Assembly: GCA_001599815.1 (NCBI GenBank)
Contig: BCIA01000003.1
Span: 1,612,001-1,676,000 of the forward strand
Length of the DNA stretch: 64,000 bases
Direction of reading: 5' to 3'
Source of the DNA: Furcasterigmium furcatum
Lineage: Eukaryota; Ascomycota; Sordariomycetes; Glomerellales; Plectosphaerellaceae
A program made the position numbers and the translations under genes. Below are positions 53,403 through 64,000 of this stretch, in pieces. The notes under the pieces are model-generated. The model searched no databases. It saw only the letters and a program-made list of their open reading frames with translations, and was not told the DNA's origin. The first letter of the stretch is position 1, and every line of letters starts with the position of its first letter.

Positions 53403-53967
53403 ATGAGCCGAATCATCTTCAGTCGATCCTGGCGGTGGCGTGCCAGCGCCCTTGGTGCTGGCGTTTTGATTTCCTCCACTTTGCACCAACATCCTACGAG
53501 ACTTCATGTGTCACATGGGCAAAGCACCAACCTTGCTGGCAAATCCGCATACGTCGAGCGCTCGAACCGATTCGCACCAGACTCGGACTTCGTCAGGGAT
53601 GTTTCTCGAGGCAGTATCTTTGGTATGCGCTCCTATTGTCTAGCGGGGCAGGAAATCGCTGACCAGACGGAGGGTTCGGGGCCGGACTTGTCGTCGGGCT
53701 ATTTTCACAGGCACTCACTCTCTTGGCTGGTCTGACCATGTTCGCTCTCCATGTGAGTAATATTTCAGACCGTCCCGACCTTTGTCAAGGCCGATTAGGC
53801 TAATACCCACGCGCCAGCTTCTGCAGAGGTACGGCGTGGATGTGACGGGGTTCTTGGGCGCTCGGCAGAAACTCAGCCAGGCACTGCTCGATCAGCCCCT
53901 GGCTAATGCAGTATTCCGGGTGTCCTTTGCTACTACATTTACCCTGGCAGCTTTCGTACGATTCTGA
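53403..53967 (+). CDS. FUN14-family mitochondrial membrane protein
   Basis: Three exons: 53403-53622, 53673-53752 and 53818-53967 (149 residues); introns 50 and 65 nt. The N-terminus is Arg/Ser-rich (MSRIIFSRSWRWRASALGAG), consistent with mitochondrial targeting. After splicing, SIFGFGAGLVVGLFSQAL and TLLAGLTMFALHLLQRYGVD form the Gly-rich first helices of the FUN14 domain, and FRVSFATTFTLAAFVRF the last. Mammalian FUNDC1, of this family, is a mitophagy receptor in the outer membrane; fungal members are little studied and no LIR motif is evident here. Short exon 2 (80 nt) carries most of the glycine motif. Confidence 0.82.
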
Positions 53968-54045
53968 ATGAACTAGACATGGGCGCTGAGTTGCACTTTG
54001 CCGATGCCGAGATGTACCGGATATGGCCTGCTAAACCATAAATAC

Positions 54046-56241
54046 CTAGAGTGGCTGGGTTTCCCGCACCAGCCACGATAGAGTGAGCGGATCGTCCCGG
54101 AACATATCTTGCGTCTTGTGAAGTATGTCTTTGTGGTGGGCATTGATCCACTGCTTCTCCGCCGCCGTCAGAAGGCTGGGCTCAATGAGGTTGCGACAGT
54201 AAGGCACCATGGTGACGTGCTCAAACCCGAGATACGGCTTGTCTCCGAACGAGTGTTTGGTGGCAACCTCCCTGACCATGGCGAGATTTTCGATGCGGAT
54301 GCCGAAAGACCCATCCTCGTAAAAGCCCGGCTCGATAGAGACGACATTACCAGGGGCTAGCGCAACTTCGGCGTACTGGACCCTTGTGCCTATTCCGATA
54401 GGGCCCTCGTGAACGTTCAAGAACGAACCCACGCCGTGGCCAGTACCGTGTCGGTAGTCTAGGCCTTCCCTCTGCAAAGTGTTAGCTCCCAGCGAATCGA
54501 CGGCGGTTGAAGCACTTACCCATAGAAACTGCCGTGCGAGGCAGTCCAGCGCAAACCCAGTCGTCCCCTTGGGGAATATGGCATCATCGAGGGCGATATT
54601 GCCCTTGAGCACCAGCGTGTACGCATTTTTCTCCGCCTCGGTTGGTTGACCGAAATGAACAGTCCGGGTGACATCGGTCGTGCCATCTACAAATTGCGCG
54701 CCAGAGTCACACAGGTAGATGGCGTTAGGATCGATCTTCGGACAATTCCCGCGTTCGGGCTTGTAATGGATGACGGCAGCACTGGAGACGAGTCAGATAT
54801 TATGGCTACGTGAGGGGTGTAGGGGTGCAGCATGGGACTTACTTGGCTCCGGTGGAAGATATTGTGTCGAAAGACAGTCCCATGTAGTGTTCCTGCTTGG
54901 AACGGAGCTCTTCGAGCTTGTCAGCAGCCTCGACCTCGTCCAAGGCAGATCTCTTTGCGATCAGCTGGTCTTCCAACCAGGCGAAGTATTCGATCAGAGC
55001 AGCGCCGTCCCTGACGTGGCACGCTCTCATGCCCGCCATCTCCGCCTCGTTTTTCACAGCTTTCACATCGCCGATGGGACTGCGAACTTCCTCCACTGCG
55101 TCCTCACCACCGAGTGCTTGTTTCAGGGCCCATGATGTCTTGTTGGATATCAGTATTCTCTTCTGTTCGGCGGCAGGGGTCGCATCAGCAGCCGAAGAAA
55201 CAGACAGGGCCTCGGCGGCGGCGTAGACGGCTTCATATGACTTGACGGAGACCCCATTGGCCGCAAGATGCGCAACAGACTCGGGAGATAGCTTCGTCTG
55301 GTCGACAAAAAGCGTGGCGGCATCCTGCGTGACCAAGGCGTAGGAGAAGAAGACGGGGTTGTAAGGTATGTCGCTTCCCCGAAGGTTGAATAGCCATGCA
55401 ATCTCGTCTAGCATCGACACCACCATGCCGGAAGAGTTCTTCTTCTCGAGGTCTTGGCGTAGGTCTTTGAGTTTTGTCTTGACATCCTTGCCAGCGTACC
55501 TGTCCGGATGAACCATGACTTGGTTCGTGGGACGAGCGGGGCGTCCACCTCCCCAAACAACGTCTACGAGGTTCTGCGGCAAAGCAACAAGATCTGTGCC
55601 GCCCATCTTCTTGACCTTGGTCGCGAGCTTCTTCGCCGCGGAGCCGGCGAGGAGTTCGGGGTCAACGGCGACAGCTTTGCCGCCGGCTGCCTGTTCAGCA
55701 GACCAGTCCTGCCAGGTCGGGACATCTTGAAGGCCTTGCTTAAGTAACAGCCAGTTATCGTCCAGCTGCTTGGAGGCCTGGTTGAAGTACCTGCCATCAG
55801 TTGCGAGTGCGGCCTTTTCGAGCGTTACGACAGCGCAACCGGCCGAGCCAGTAAAGCCAGAAATGAACTCGCGTCTGGCATCGCAGGCGGCAATGTACTC
55901 AGAGGCATGAGAATCCTCGGAGGGAACGACTACATTGAAATAATCAGCACCAAGTGGCCGGCCGCTTGCCGGGGGGGGGGCTTACTGTATACGTCCACCT
56001 TGTGAGACCTCATGAGCTCCCTAAGCTTCGCAAGTCGATCGGATGTATTGACCTGATCCATGTTGGCGGGAACCCGACGGAACAGCGACGAGTATCGAAG
56101 TTGTGTGGGCTGGGCGGTGACCGGGGTGGCCCTTGTGGACGCTCGATGAGGCAGAGGGGAGGCACTGAGGGTGGGATGCTGCGCTTGAGGCCGACAAGAG
56201 GCAATGTATGACAGGGAGCGGCTGAAGATGCTCTTGAACAT
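54046..56241 (-). CDS. Xaa-Pro aminopeptidase P (AMPP)
   Basis: Exons 56241-55986, 55929-54843, 54781-54520 and 54471-54046 (676 residues), or 616 residues if translation starts at the second ATG at 56061. The 60-residue N-terminal extension (MFKSIFSRSLSYIASCR...) has many Arg/Ser and no acidic residue, like a mitochondrial presequence, whereas MDQVNTSDRLAKLRELM is the usual cytosolic start. It is an M24B metallopeptidase releasing an N-terminal residue next to Pro. Dimetal ligands are visible in YLCDSGAQFVDGTTDVTRT (two Asp), GHGVGSFLNVHEGP (His) and VSIEPGFYEDG plus FGIRIENL (two Glu). The creatinase-like N-terminal domains include VDVYIVPSEDSHASEY. Intron 54519-54472 is 48 nt, in frame and stop-free; it is placed because GTAAGT and TTTGCAG match and the 16 residues interrupt a conserved region. 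Confidence 0.93.
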
Positions 56242-56850
56242 GGGGTGACAGATGCAAAATATGTCAGTCGATCTCTGCCTTCCTTCGGTCAGAGGATTGA
56301 GTATCCTGCTTCTTGCGTGAGAAAAGTTTCTGGGTGAAGTGTAAAGGGAGAGCGAATCTGTCAGGTAGTAGAGTCGTTCACAGAGTGACGTCCATGGCCG
56401 AAGCGGGTAGGTTGGCACGTACTACCTAAGCCCAACAGGAGTGGGGTCACCTTGGTTGGGGCCACTGGCGTGGGCTCAATCTAGGTTTGCTGCATCTCCC
56501 CTTTATTTGCTAACCTACTTACGCCCCCGCTCAATTAATTCCCCTTCCAGGTTCGGCAATCGAGACGGCCAAGGGCAGCAGCTCACCTCCTCGTACCAAC
56601 GAATTGACCGAGCACCCCCTTGGTGTATCTCACTGGAACAACCCTCAAGGCACGCATAGTCTTGGCCGTGGTCTCACCAGCTCCAGAGAGACTTTCAACT
56701 GACAATCGGACCAGGTCATCACCGTCTCCCTTTGGGACCAAGGGCATGCTGTCATACACCAACTCCAGTCCTGTGTTTGCCGTTTATTCTCACTGGCAAT
56801 TTTCGCCATAGGACCGGGTGGTCTGCCCCAACAGAGCGCTCACCAGGGTG
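56242..56850. promoter_or_regulatory. Bidirectional promoter, aminopeptidase P / karyopherin
   Basis: About 610 bases between divergent starts. It includes a CCAAT-less, CT-rich stretch (CCCCTTTATTTGC at about 56499) and no recognisable gene. Confidence 0.45.
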
Positions 56851-59800
56851 ATGGATACACCCATCCCATCTTCCTCCAGTGAGGTTGTCTCTGTACGTCA
56901 ACACGTCCCGTTTCGAAGCGAAGAGCTAACTTACAGCAAGCTTGTCCTCGCGCTGTACGAGCCATCACCCCCGCATGTGATCAGCCATGTCCAAGGAACC
57001 CTTCATCGCATCCAGAAGTCCCCGTCAGCGTGGCTCATAGCTCGCGATCTCCTCGGTCATGGGGATGACAAGGTCAAGTTCTTCGGTGCTCTGACAATTA
57101 TTGTCAAGCTAAACACCGAGAGGTCAGTCAAGCCCTGCCGAGAGTCTTGGATACATCTGATTTGGTAGAAGCGATGCTCTCGGCAGCCACGACGTGACAG
57201 AACTTCTCGACAATCTCCTGGGATGGCTCAGGAAGTCTCTGTCCGACGGATCGGGGGCCATGGTCGTCAGAAAGTTGACATCGGCACTCGTTACTTTTTT
57301 TCTTCACTTCCCACACCACTGGCCGCAATGTATCAAGGGCCTGGGTTTTGCACTGTCATCTCAGGGGCCCCCCCAGGGTACCTTGAGGGAGCCTGTAGCT
57401 CTACTTGATGTTCTGCCGACCCTTGACAGTCCACGGCTTCGGGCACTGCTTTGGTTCGCCGCGGCGCTGGTCGAGGAGGCTGGGAAGGCTGATATGAACT
57501 CCAGCAATCAGTGAGTCCGAAAACTTCGAGGAGGATCCGGATGAGCTTCTCACGACTCTACAGCGCTGGGATTTCCAAGCACACTTTGGCGAACGCATTG
57601 GATGCAACAACGCTTTTGTCCCACTGCCTTGCAGCAGATGGTTCGAAGGGCGATGGAGCTCGTCCCTTACAGGAGGACTGCCTCAAATGTTTCCAGGTTC
57701 GTCAATTTCAGTTAAACTCTTCGTGCGAAGACTAACCGACGGCTGATGCTCTTCCAGTCCTGGGTGTGGTTCTCACAGCGTGTTGCCTCTCGCGGTGATG
57801 ACATCGTTGGCGCTCTGCGCTCCCTGCTGGGACCAGCTATGCGAGCATTGTGTGTCGATGACCTCTTCGAGGTTGCCGGCGAACTATTTTCGGATGTTCT
57901 TTCGAACTACTCTGGGTTCCTCCAGGACCAACATTTCGAGGCTCTATTTGCTCTGTTCGACAGCGAGTGGGCGCAACGAAGATACCACAGACTAGTCGAG
58001 GGAGATTTCGATTTTGACTCTGTCCTGTTCGGCCAAATCATGCTGTCACTGGGGGACTCTTGTATACAACAACTCATCGAGGATGTTGGTGAACGAAGCC
58101 AACTCTTCCTGGGACGCCTCCGTGGATTGGTGGCCGCTCAAGGCTTTCCGGTTGGGGAAGACAAGATTTTCGTTCCCGCACTTGAATTCTGGTCAACATT
58201 TGTCGAGACGTTGATTGACAGCATGTTCTCGGAAGAAACGGGGACGAAACCGTGGGCTTCCTCTGCTACTTCTCATGTCATCGAGACAGTGGCTAGTGTC
58301 TGGCGCAAGATATCATTCCCCCCCTTGGACGAATTCACTTCGTGGGACTCGGCGGACCGAGTCGCCTTCGGAGACGCAAGGAAGGATGTTGCGGACTTTC
58401 TCCAGTCAGCCTACACTGTCATCGGCCCACAGCTCGTGTCGACCTTTGTCGAGCTCGTCCTTGGACAACTTGAAGCTGGGCAGTGGGGTGAACTGGAAGC
58501 GGCTGCATTTTGCCTGGGGGCACTCGCTGATTGTGTGTCTGGGGACAACTGTGACGGCTCATTGAAGGCAGTCTTTTCCTCTCGTCTTTTCGCCATCCTG
58601 CAACAGTCCCGGGATGAGATGCCGTCGCGTGTTCGTCAGACGTGTATCTCCCTGATCGAACGGTACGCTGAATACTTCGAACGAGATTCGGCCAGCTTAC
58701 CGGATGCCCTGAGACTCCTCTTTTCCGTCTTGCCAGAGGCATCCTTAGCTGGACCCGCGGCCAGGTCCATCCAGAGACTTTGCTCTTCGTCCCGCGTGCT
58801 CCTTGCACCCGAGGCGAGCGGATTCCTTGAGCAGTATCAGACCATGTCCCAGCAGCATCAGTTGGACTGTCTGGCGAGCGAGAAGGTCTGCGGAGCTATT
58901 GCTTCTGTCATTCAAGCTGTTCAGTCTGACACAGAACGACTTTACTACCTCGAGCAACTGCTGTCGTTCACGAGGAGAGACATCGATGAGTCGCGACGCG
59001 TGCTCTCCGCGCCTGATCTAGCCCAACGCCACAGGTGTTTATCGAGCACTGACATGTCAAACGTGGCCGAGCACCTGGCCTTGAAAGCTTTGCGGTGTAT
59101 CATCAGCATTGGGAAAGGAATGCAAGTCCCACTCGAGGGGCCGCTGGACCTTGAGGGCGGGCAGTCGGCCGCATACGGTGCCGAGTCTGGCAGATTAGCG
59201 GCCCTTCAAGCGGAGATCATGGCCATTGTCAGCACCGTGCAAGATATCTTCCCCCAGAGCAGCGAGGTCATCGAGTGCATATGCACTATATTTCGCACGG
59301 GGTTCTCGGAAACACATCCGGGACCATTCGTCTTCCCGCCCAACGTGGTATCTCAGTACCTGATCCAGCAGACAGCGCAGGGACCAAGAATCGGTCTCTT
59401 CGTCAGTACTGCATGCTCCTTTGTCAGCTCTCTGGGCAAGTTGTCCTGCCCGGAGATAGACGATTTGCGAAGGCAACTTCTGATATGGGCCATCCAACTA
59501 TGCGGGGGCCTGCCGGGTTGGTGACACCCTCGCCTGCACACCTTGCAAAACGCTGACTGAGTTGTATAGAGCCTGACCACGACACCGAGCTGGCACAAAA
59601 TGGCATTGACTTCGTCACCCGACTGATATCCCGGAAGCCCGGCATTCTTCTTCAGGGCCAAGCTGCCCCATTTGCTGAGGGCTTCTTTGTTTTTGCCCTG
59701 ACGGTATTGGAGGGACGTGAGCCATTGCCCAAGGCCGCAGCTGCTGATTTCTGGGTTTGTTGTATCCTCTAAAGTCGTACCCCCAAGCGCAACGCTGACG

Positions 59801-60222
59801 GTGTTCTTAGGCTGCATTCTTTTCCCTTAAAAGTGTGGATGAGAGTTTGCAGACGACGATTAGCCTGGCCTCAAGCCACCTGGGGCCTGTCCTCGCACGA
59901 TCTCTCATCCGGAACGTGGGTGGAAATGCTGCCCGTAGTGAACTCGACAAGTTGTGCGAACCACTCAAGAAGCTGGTGAGCAATCATGCGGGGTCTCGGG
60001 CCTGGATCGAGGAGAGCTTGTATGATCCTACTTTCCCGGGCCATCATCTTTCGCATGAGGAACGTGGAATCTTCTTGAAGAAAATCATGAGGTGAGAATA
60101 TCCCGGCATAGCCAATACGGGTGCTGACGTCTACTAGTTTACGAGGCTCCAGAGCCACAAATCAGGTGGTCCGCGACTTCTGGCTCGCGGCGAGAGGCTC
60201 CAAGTTCGCATATGCATCCTAG
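56851..60222 (+). CDS. Importin-beta family karyopherin (Kap122/importin-13-like)
   Basis: Eight exons by phase matching: 56851-56892, 56941-57122, 57172-57510, 57564-57696, 57758-59516, 59570-59754, 59811-60091 and 60138-60222 (1001 residues). The protein is almost entirely alpha-helical repeats. The N-terminal importin-type segment (LVLALYEPSPPHVISHVQGT, WLIARDLLG, VKFFGALTIIVKLN) matches the Ran-binding region of the importin-13/Kap122/transportin-3 group. The C-terminus LRGSRATNQVVRDFWLAARG is typical of the Kap122/importin-13 side. It would carry protein cargo through nuclear pores under Ran-GTP control. The first junction is the least certain: acceptor CAGCAAG at 56940 preserves phase, CAG at 56936 does not. 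Exon 3 to 4 (CA plus C at 57510/57564) is also inferred only by phase. Confidence 0.8.
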
Positions 60223-60422
60223 AAGAAGATACCCCGCATGGTCATGACTACCGCGCGAGCTAGGATAGGCATTGAATCATCACGATCAGGTCGCCAGACG
60301 ATCACAGGGGCAGAGAAAGATAGGTCCATGGAGAGGGAGAATCTGATCTTACACTGGTTCTACATGGCATACTGGACATAGTGTACTTGTCATCAACTGG
60401 GCTTCTGCTTGCCAGGCAGAAT

Positions 60423-61744
60423 TCAAAGGCCGGTGGCCTCCCTCACGATGGCCATGGTCTCGTCTGCATTGGCCCGGGCCTTCCGTGCCCCTTCCAATTC
60501 AATGGCGTCAAGGTACTTACCATTGTCCGCTGCCAGGACGTCGAGATACCGTTCTCGAACACCTCGAAGCCCGGCGATGACAGCCTCCGACGCCGCCTCC
60601 TTCAGATTCTTCAGTGATGTACCTGACAGGTTACCAGCAATGGTTTCTGGAGACCTCATATCGCGGTCGAAGACGGAGAGAATCTCCAACAAGTTGGACA
60701 CGCCAGGCCTGTTGTGCGGATCGTACGAGACATAGTTGTCCGAGTCAGTCAACGCACCCATGATCTTTTTGTGGATGTCTTCGGGGGTATCGGTAATCAA
60801 GACCCGAGATCTTGGGTCTTGGTGTGATTTGGACATCTTCTGGGTTGGCTGCTGGAGAGACATGATACGGCGCGTCGTTGCTGTGAGTGTCAGCACTTTG
60901 ACGACTGAAATAAAAGTGCACCAATTCAACACATACTTGTGATAGTCTGCGGCGATATGAGATGGCGACCAAACGCGTGATTGAAGTTGGAGACGCACTC
61001 CCTCGCAAACTCCAGGTGCTGCCTTTGGTCATCTCCGACGGGCACGTGAGTTGCTCGATGGACCAGAACATCTGCGGCCTGGAGAACTGGGTATGAAAAT
61101 AGACCAAGCTTTAGTGATGCTTTGACGCCTTCATCCTGAAGTGATGTGTCGTCTGCGAGGGATAGCTTGCTCTACAGCACCACCTGTCAGCACTCCGTGT
61201 CCTGCGGCGTACGAAACGGTAGACAATGAACGGACGAGAGCTAGCTCACCTTCCATTGCGTCATCCTGGACAGATAGCCCATAGAGGCAGTGCAGCTCAG
61301 TATCCACATGAGCTCAGAGTGAGCAGGAACCTGCATTGGGGCCGAGGCCGAACCGTCAGTCTACAGCTACGATTTCATACACGAAGGCCTTCCTGTCCGC
61401 TCAAGCAGGCTTACCGAAGACTGATAGAACAGGGCAGACCGCTCTGGATCAATGCCGGCAGCATACAGTGCTGCCAGGGTCTCTCTCTTCCATTGCCTGA
61501 GCTGCTGAGCTTGCTGTGGGATAGTGATTGCATGAAGGTCGACGACACAAAAGAATCGCCTCGACTGTTCCGCTGGCTCTTCTTGGAGTTTGACCCATTG
61601 CCTGATAGCGCCAGCAAAATTTCCGAGATGCGGAGTCCCTGTCGGTTGGATGCCGGAAAAGATGACCCTGGATGTTGTCGAGGCAGATCGTCTGGTGGTG
61701 ACACCGAATCGAAGTCGATGAACTGGAATGGCCCTGATGCGCAT
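60423..61744 (-). CDS. MSW1: Tryptophanyl-tRNA synthetase, mitochondrial
   Basis: Four exons: 61744-61415, 61330-61250, 61171-60937 and 60880-60423 (367 residues); yeast Msw1 is of similar size. Class I synthetase signatures are present: IFSGIQPTGTPHLGNFAGAI (HIGH-type motif as HLGN) and PTQKMSKSH (KMSKS loop). Between them lie MWILSCTASMGYLSRMTQWK, SLKLGLFSYPVLQAADVL and GDDQRQHLEFARE, conserved in bacterial/mitochondrial TrpRS. The start was put at the ATG at 61744, giving MRIRAIPVHRLRFGVTTRRS, an Arg-rich presequence without acidic residues that predicts import to mitochondria. Introns are 84, 78 and 56 nt. Cytosolic TrpRS is of a different, eukaryotic type, so mitochondrial function is well supported. 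It is convergent with the karyopherin gene. Confidence 0.95.
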
Positions 61745-62085
61745 GACTTTTTTTTTTTTGGGGCAGGAGACTCCGTCTAGTAAGAAGCCCTGACACAGCG
61801 CCACGTCAAAACTAAAAGCAATGCGAGTACCAAAGAAGCCGTTTACGTTGATTTCCAGAACCGACCCGAGAAATAGGACAACAATCAGGAGTGGAAGCAG
61901 GTCCTACATGGGAAGGAATACCCAATTTGTCGAAAGTCTGACCATGCATTTATGCGGGACGACGGGGTGTATGCAGCAAAGCAAGGTACGTTTTCTCTCA
62001 TCCTACCTACCCTAACACATGGAAATCTTCAAACAGTGTCTTCTACAAGTATGGTACATGTTTAATCCCGAGTCGCTCGCACCAT
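61745..62085. promoter_or_regulatory. Synthetase promoter region
   Basis: About 340 bases between the S10m stop and the synthetase start, both minus. A 12-base poly-T (plus strand, 61748-61759) lies immediately before the start codon. No gene seen. Confidence 0.45.
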
Positions 62086-62999
62086 TCAAGTCGATTGCTG
62101 CTTCGCCTTGATCGCCTCCCACTGCGCCTCTTCACGTGTTGTGTCTGCAATGGTCTTGAACTTGCGGCTGGTCAGTAGTTCCTCGACCTTCTGTATCGTG
62201 CCCAGAGTCTTGTGCTGAGCAAGATGCTCCCACTTCCTGCCCAGAGTCTGCGAGAGGTCGTCGTCGATTTGTGCCATGTCCTTCCCGACACCTGCGAGAC
62301 CAATTGTCAGCCAACATACATAATAGCAAGTGTCGCGGAGAAGCGGGAGGTACTCACCCAGCGAGCTGAATTCCCAAACATTTGCCTTCATGCCAATGCC
62401 ATAATAGGCATGCTTCTGTAGGAACGCCAGCCAGAGCTGAACAGTCTCCGGATTTCCATCTCGAATCTGGATCATGCGCCGAAGCGTGATTCTCTCAAAG
62501 TTCTCCTGTGATTTCTTGAAGATGAAGCTACTCCTCGGTACTGTCCAGCGCTCCGTGATTCGAGGGAGAGGGACGGGACCAAACGCAGGGAGTTTGAGAT
62601 AGTATGCTGCTCGAAGGGCGAAGTCGGCGAAAAATTCGAGGTTTCTTATGCTGTAGGATCGCAACTGAAGGTCGCACGAGGGGATGCCATGCTCGGCCTC
62701 ACGTCGGAGAGGCTTCAGGTAGAGAGCTTGAACGCTTCGGGGAAACCGAACTTCCTTGGTGGATGGCTTCGACGCGGAGGATGTGGATGCGGCACTGTCG
62801 GCTGCAGCCTGGTCGGCCGATGGAGGTGATGTTGACGCTGTGCTCAAGCACTGTCGGAACAGTGCTGATGGCGAGGAGCCCGCAGCCTGGAGGCGTCAGG
62901 ACAATCAGCATGTGTGATGGAAACGGAAGGGTAGGGAGAGAGGCTTACAAAGGTGCGCGGCAGGCGAGAAGCCGATCTCAGCAGACTTGACGGCCGCAT
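62086..62999 (-). CDS. RSM10: Mitochondrial ribosomal protein uS10m (Rsm10)
   Basis: Three exons: 62999-62949, 62886-62358 and 62291-62086 (261 residues). Exon 1 (17 codons) encodes MRPSSLLRSASRLPRTF, an amphipathic basic presequence. The second intron (66 nt, GTGAGT..CGCAG) is in frame and stop-free, so unspliced RNA would read through with 22 extra residues. The S10 domain: VQALYLKPLRREAEHGIPSC, LRSYSIRNLEFFADFALRAA, LPRITERWTVPRSSFIFKKS and ENFERITLRRMIQI, the last being the loop that in bacteria enters the 30S head. The C-terminal 80 residues are a fungal mitochondrial extension. Component of the small mitoribosomal subunit. Confidence 0.93.
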
Positions 63000-63296
63000 G
63001 GTCGCTGCAGCTCACAATCGTTGATTTGACTGGGAGTGTGCAGGATGGCACTTCTCTCAGTCGCTGCTGCAAAACCATGCCATCGACGGGACCCATTAAA
63101 ATTTCACCTATCGGGGTGAGCAAGTCAATTGGTGGGGTTAGGTTTTAACGGGATTCGCCTGCTTCCACCGAGCTCTGGTGTGCTACACCATTGTCCATCT
63201 TCCAGAAAAGCCTCGAGTGTCAGAGACACTAGTAGTGTATGTACGCAAGTGCCACGAAAACAATGATGAAGTGAATGCATTTGGGGTATCTCAAAT

Positions 63297-64000
63297 CTAA
63301 TTGCGACGGCGCCGCTGTGCCACAAGCTTTTTGTAGAAAGCCTTCTTCCCGCTCGTCTTCCGTGCCTGAATGTCGTCGTACTTTGCCCTGAACTTGCCAG
63401 ATTGCTTCTCAGATGCAAGCAGTTCGTCAACCAATGTCCTTTTCCTCTCTTTCCGGGTGAGTCTGGCACTGAAGAAGTCCGTGGGCCCCTCGATGATCCG
63501 TCCCACGTGAGAATATTTAGGCACCTTTGCCTTTAGCGAGCCTTTCTTGTAGTGCCGCTTGGGGTCGAGAGCGGTTCCTCTCATTTGCAAGAGCTGCATG
63601 TCCCTCTTTAATTCCTTGTCATTGGGGTCTGTCTTGGGGATGCCAAACCATCCCGGCCCAGCGTTGTCCTGCCCTGTCTTCCCAACTGTTAGCTGCCGAC
63701 TCGGAACGAGGAGATGTCGGATGTGAGGGGCAAGTCGGACGAAAGGTCAGAGTAACTATGAAAACAAAGGTGATCATGAAGCCGTGGAGTATGGTCCAAA
63801 ACGAACCGCACCACCACGTCACCGAATAAAGCAGATTTGCTTCTCATCATGCAGGAAAAGGTCAAATAGAGAGTAGACGCAGTACTAACCAGATATGTTT
63901 TCGGGCCGACTTCTCGTACAGCCAACTTCTGCTTGGGCTGGTCATTGGCATTGCCCGGAGCACATGTGCTCTCAATGTTACTGTCACGATCAACCGTGAC
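63297..64000 (-). CDS. FCF2: Fcf2-type pre-rRNA processing protein, 5'-truncated
   Basis: Visible exons: 64000-63890 (open at the window edge) and 63677-63297, stop TAG at 63299-63297; 164 residues seen. The Fcf2 domain is clear: GWFGIPKTDPNDKELKRDMQ, LQMRGTALDPKRHYKK, VGRIIEGPTDFFSARLTRKE and a basic C-terminus ending AQRRRRN. Fcf2 is an essential nucleolar protein of the SSU processome needed for early 18S pre-rRNA cleavages. The intron 63889-63678 (212 nt) is long for this genome and its GAAG acceptor is weak; it is chosen because it is the only nearby site that keeps phase, so the boundary is provisional. Confidence 0.85.

Overview
The window is nuclear DNA of a filamentous ascomycete, most likely a Sordariomycete. 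Genes carry several introns of about 45-85 nt with GT..AG ends and CTAAC/CTGAC-like branch points. There is a fungal purine fusion enzyme (Ade5,7 type), a Mei2-type RRM protein, a Vrg4-type GDP-mannose transporter and a CENP-A whose C-terminus looks like that of other Pezizomycotina. A 30-kb block shows the CpA-to-TpA decay typical of repeat-induced point mutation (RIP). Gene order is ordinary housekeeping; I see no secondary-metabolite cluster, CRISPR or rRNA.

Layout. 1-8389: 3' part of the RNA polymerase III largest subunit (+), an SRAP/HMCES-type DNA-protein crosslink protein (-), and the bifunctional purine enzyme GARS-AIRS (+). About 8420-38490: AT-rich retrotransposon island. 38494-64000: gene-dense, with an SLP1-like SUN-domain protein (+), Mei2-like protein (-), GDP-mannose transporter (-), a short-chain dehydrogenase (-), acireductone dioxygenase (-), Derlin (-), CENP-A (+), FUN14-family protein (+), aminopeptidase P (-), Kap122/importin-13-like karyopherin (+), mitochondrial Trp-tRNA synthetase (-), mitochondrial ribosomal protein S10 (-) and the 3' part of an Fcf2-type rRNA-processing factor (-). 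Splice models were built by hand by matching phase across candidate GT..AG (one GC..AG) sites; all listed totals are divisible by three.

The island can be read as a three-level nest. A Copia element (minus strand, 9299-30120) is flanked by AGTAA target duplications. Its 3' LTR was split by a Gypsy element (9901-24799, GTTAT duplications), and that Gypsy was split near its 3' end by a second, related Gypsy (10717-18160, GTAAG duplications). LTR lengths and LTR-specific sequence pair A with D and B with C exactly as the target duplications predict. Both Gypsy elements are chromodomain-bearing chromoviruses wrecked by RIP, whereas the Copia that hosts them is nearly readable and still has its tRNA-iMet-type primer site. 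To the right (30126-38490) lie further Copia-type LTRs, a shredded third Gypsy, and about 4 kb of RIP-killed sequence I could not identify.

Functional themes of the unique genes: transcription (Pol III), DNA and chromosome maintenance (SRAP, CENP-A), purine and methionine-salvage metabolism, ER/Golgi quality control and glycosylation (SLP1-like, Derlin, Vrg4-like), mitochondria (FUN14, MSW1-like, S10m) and nuclear transport. They are not an evident functional cluster.
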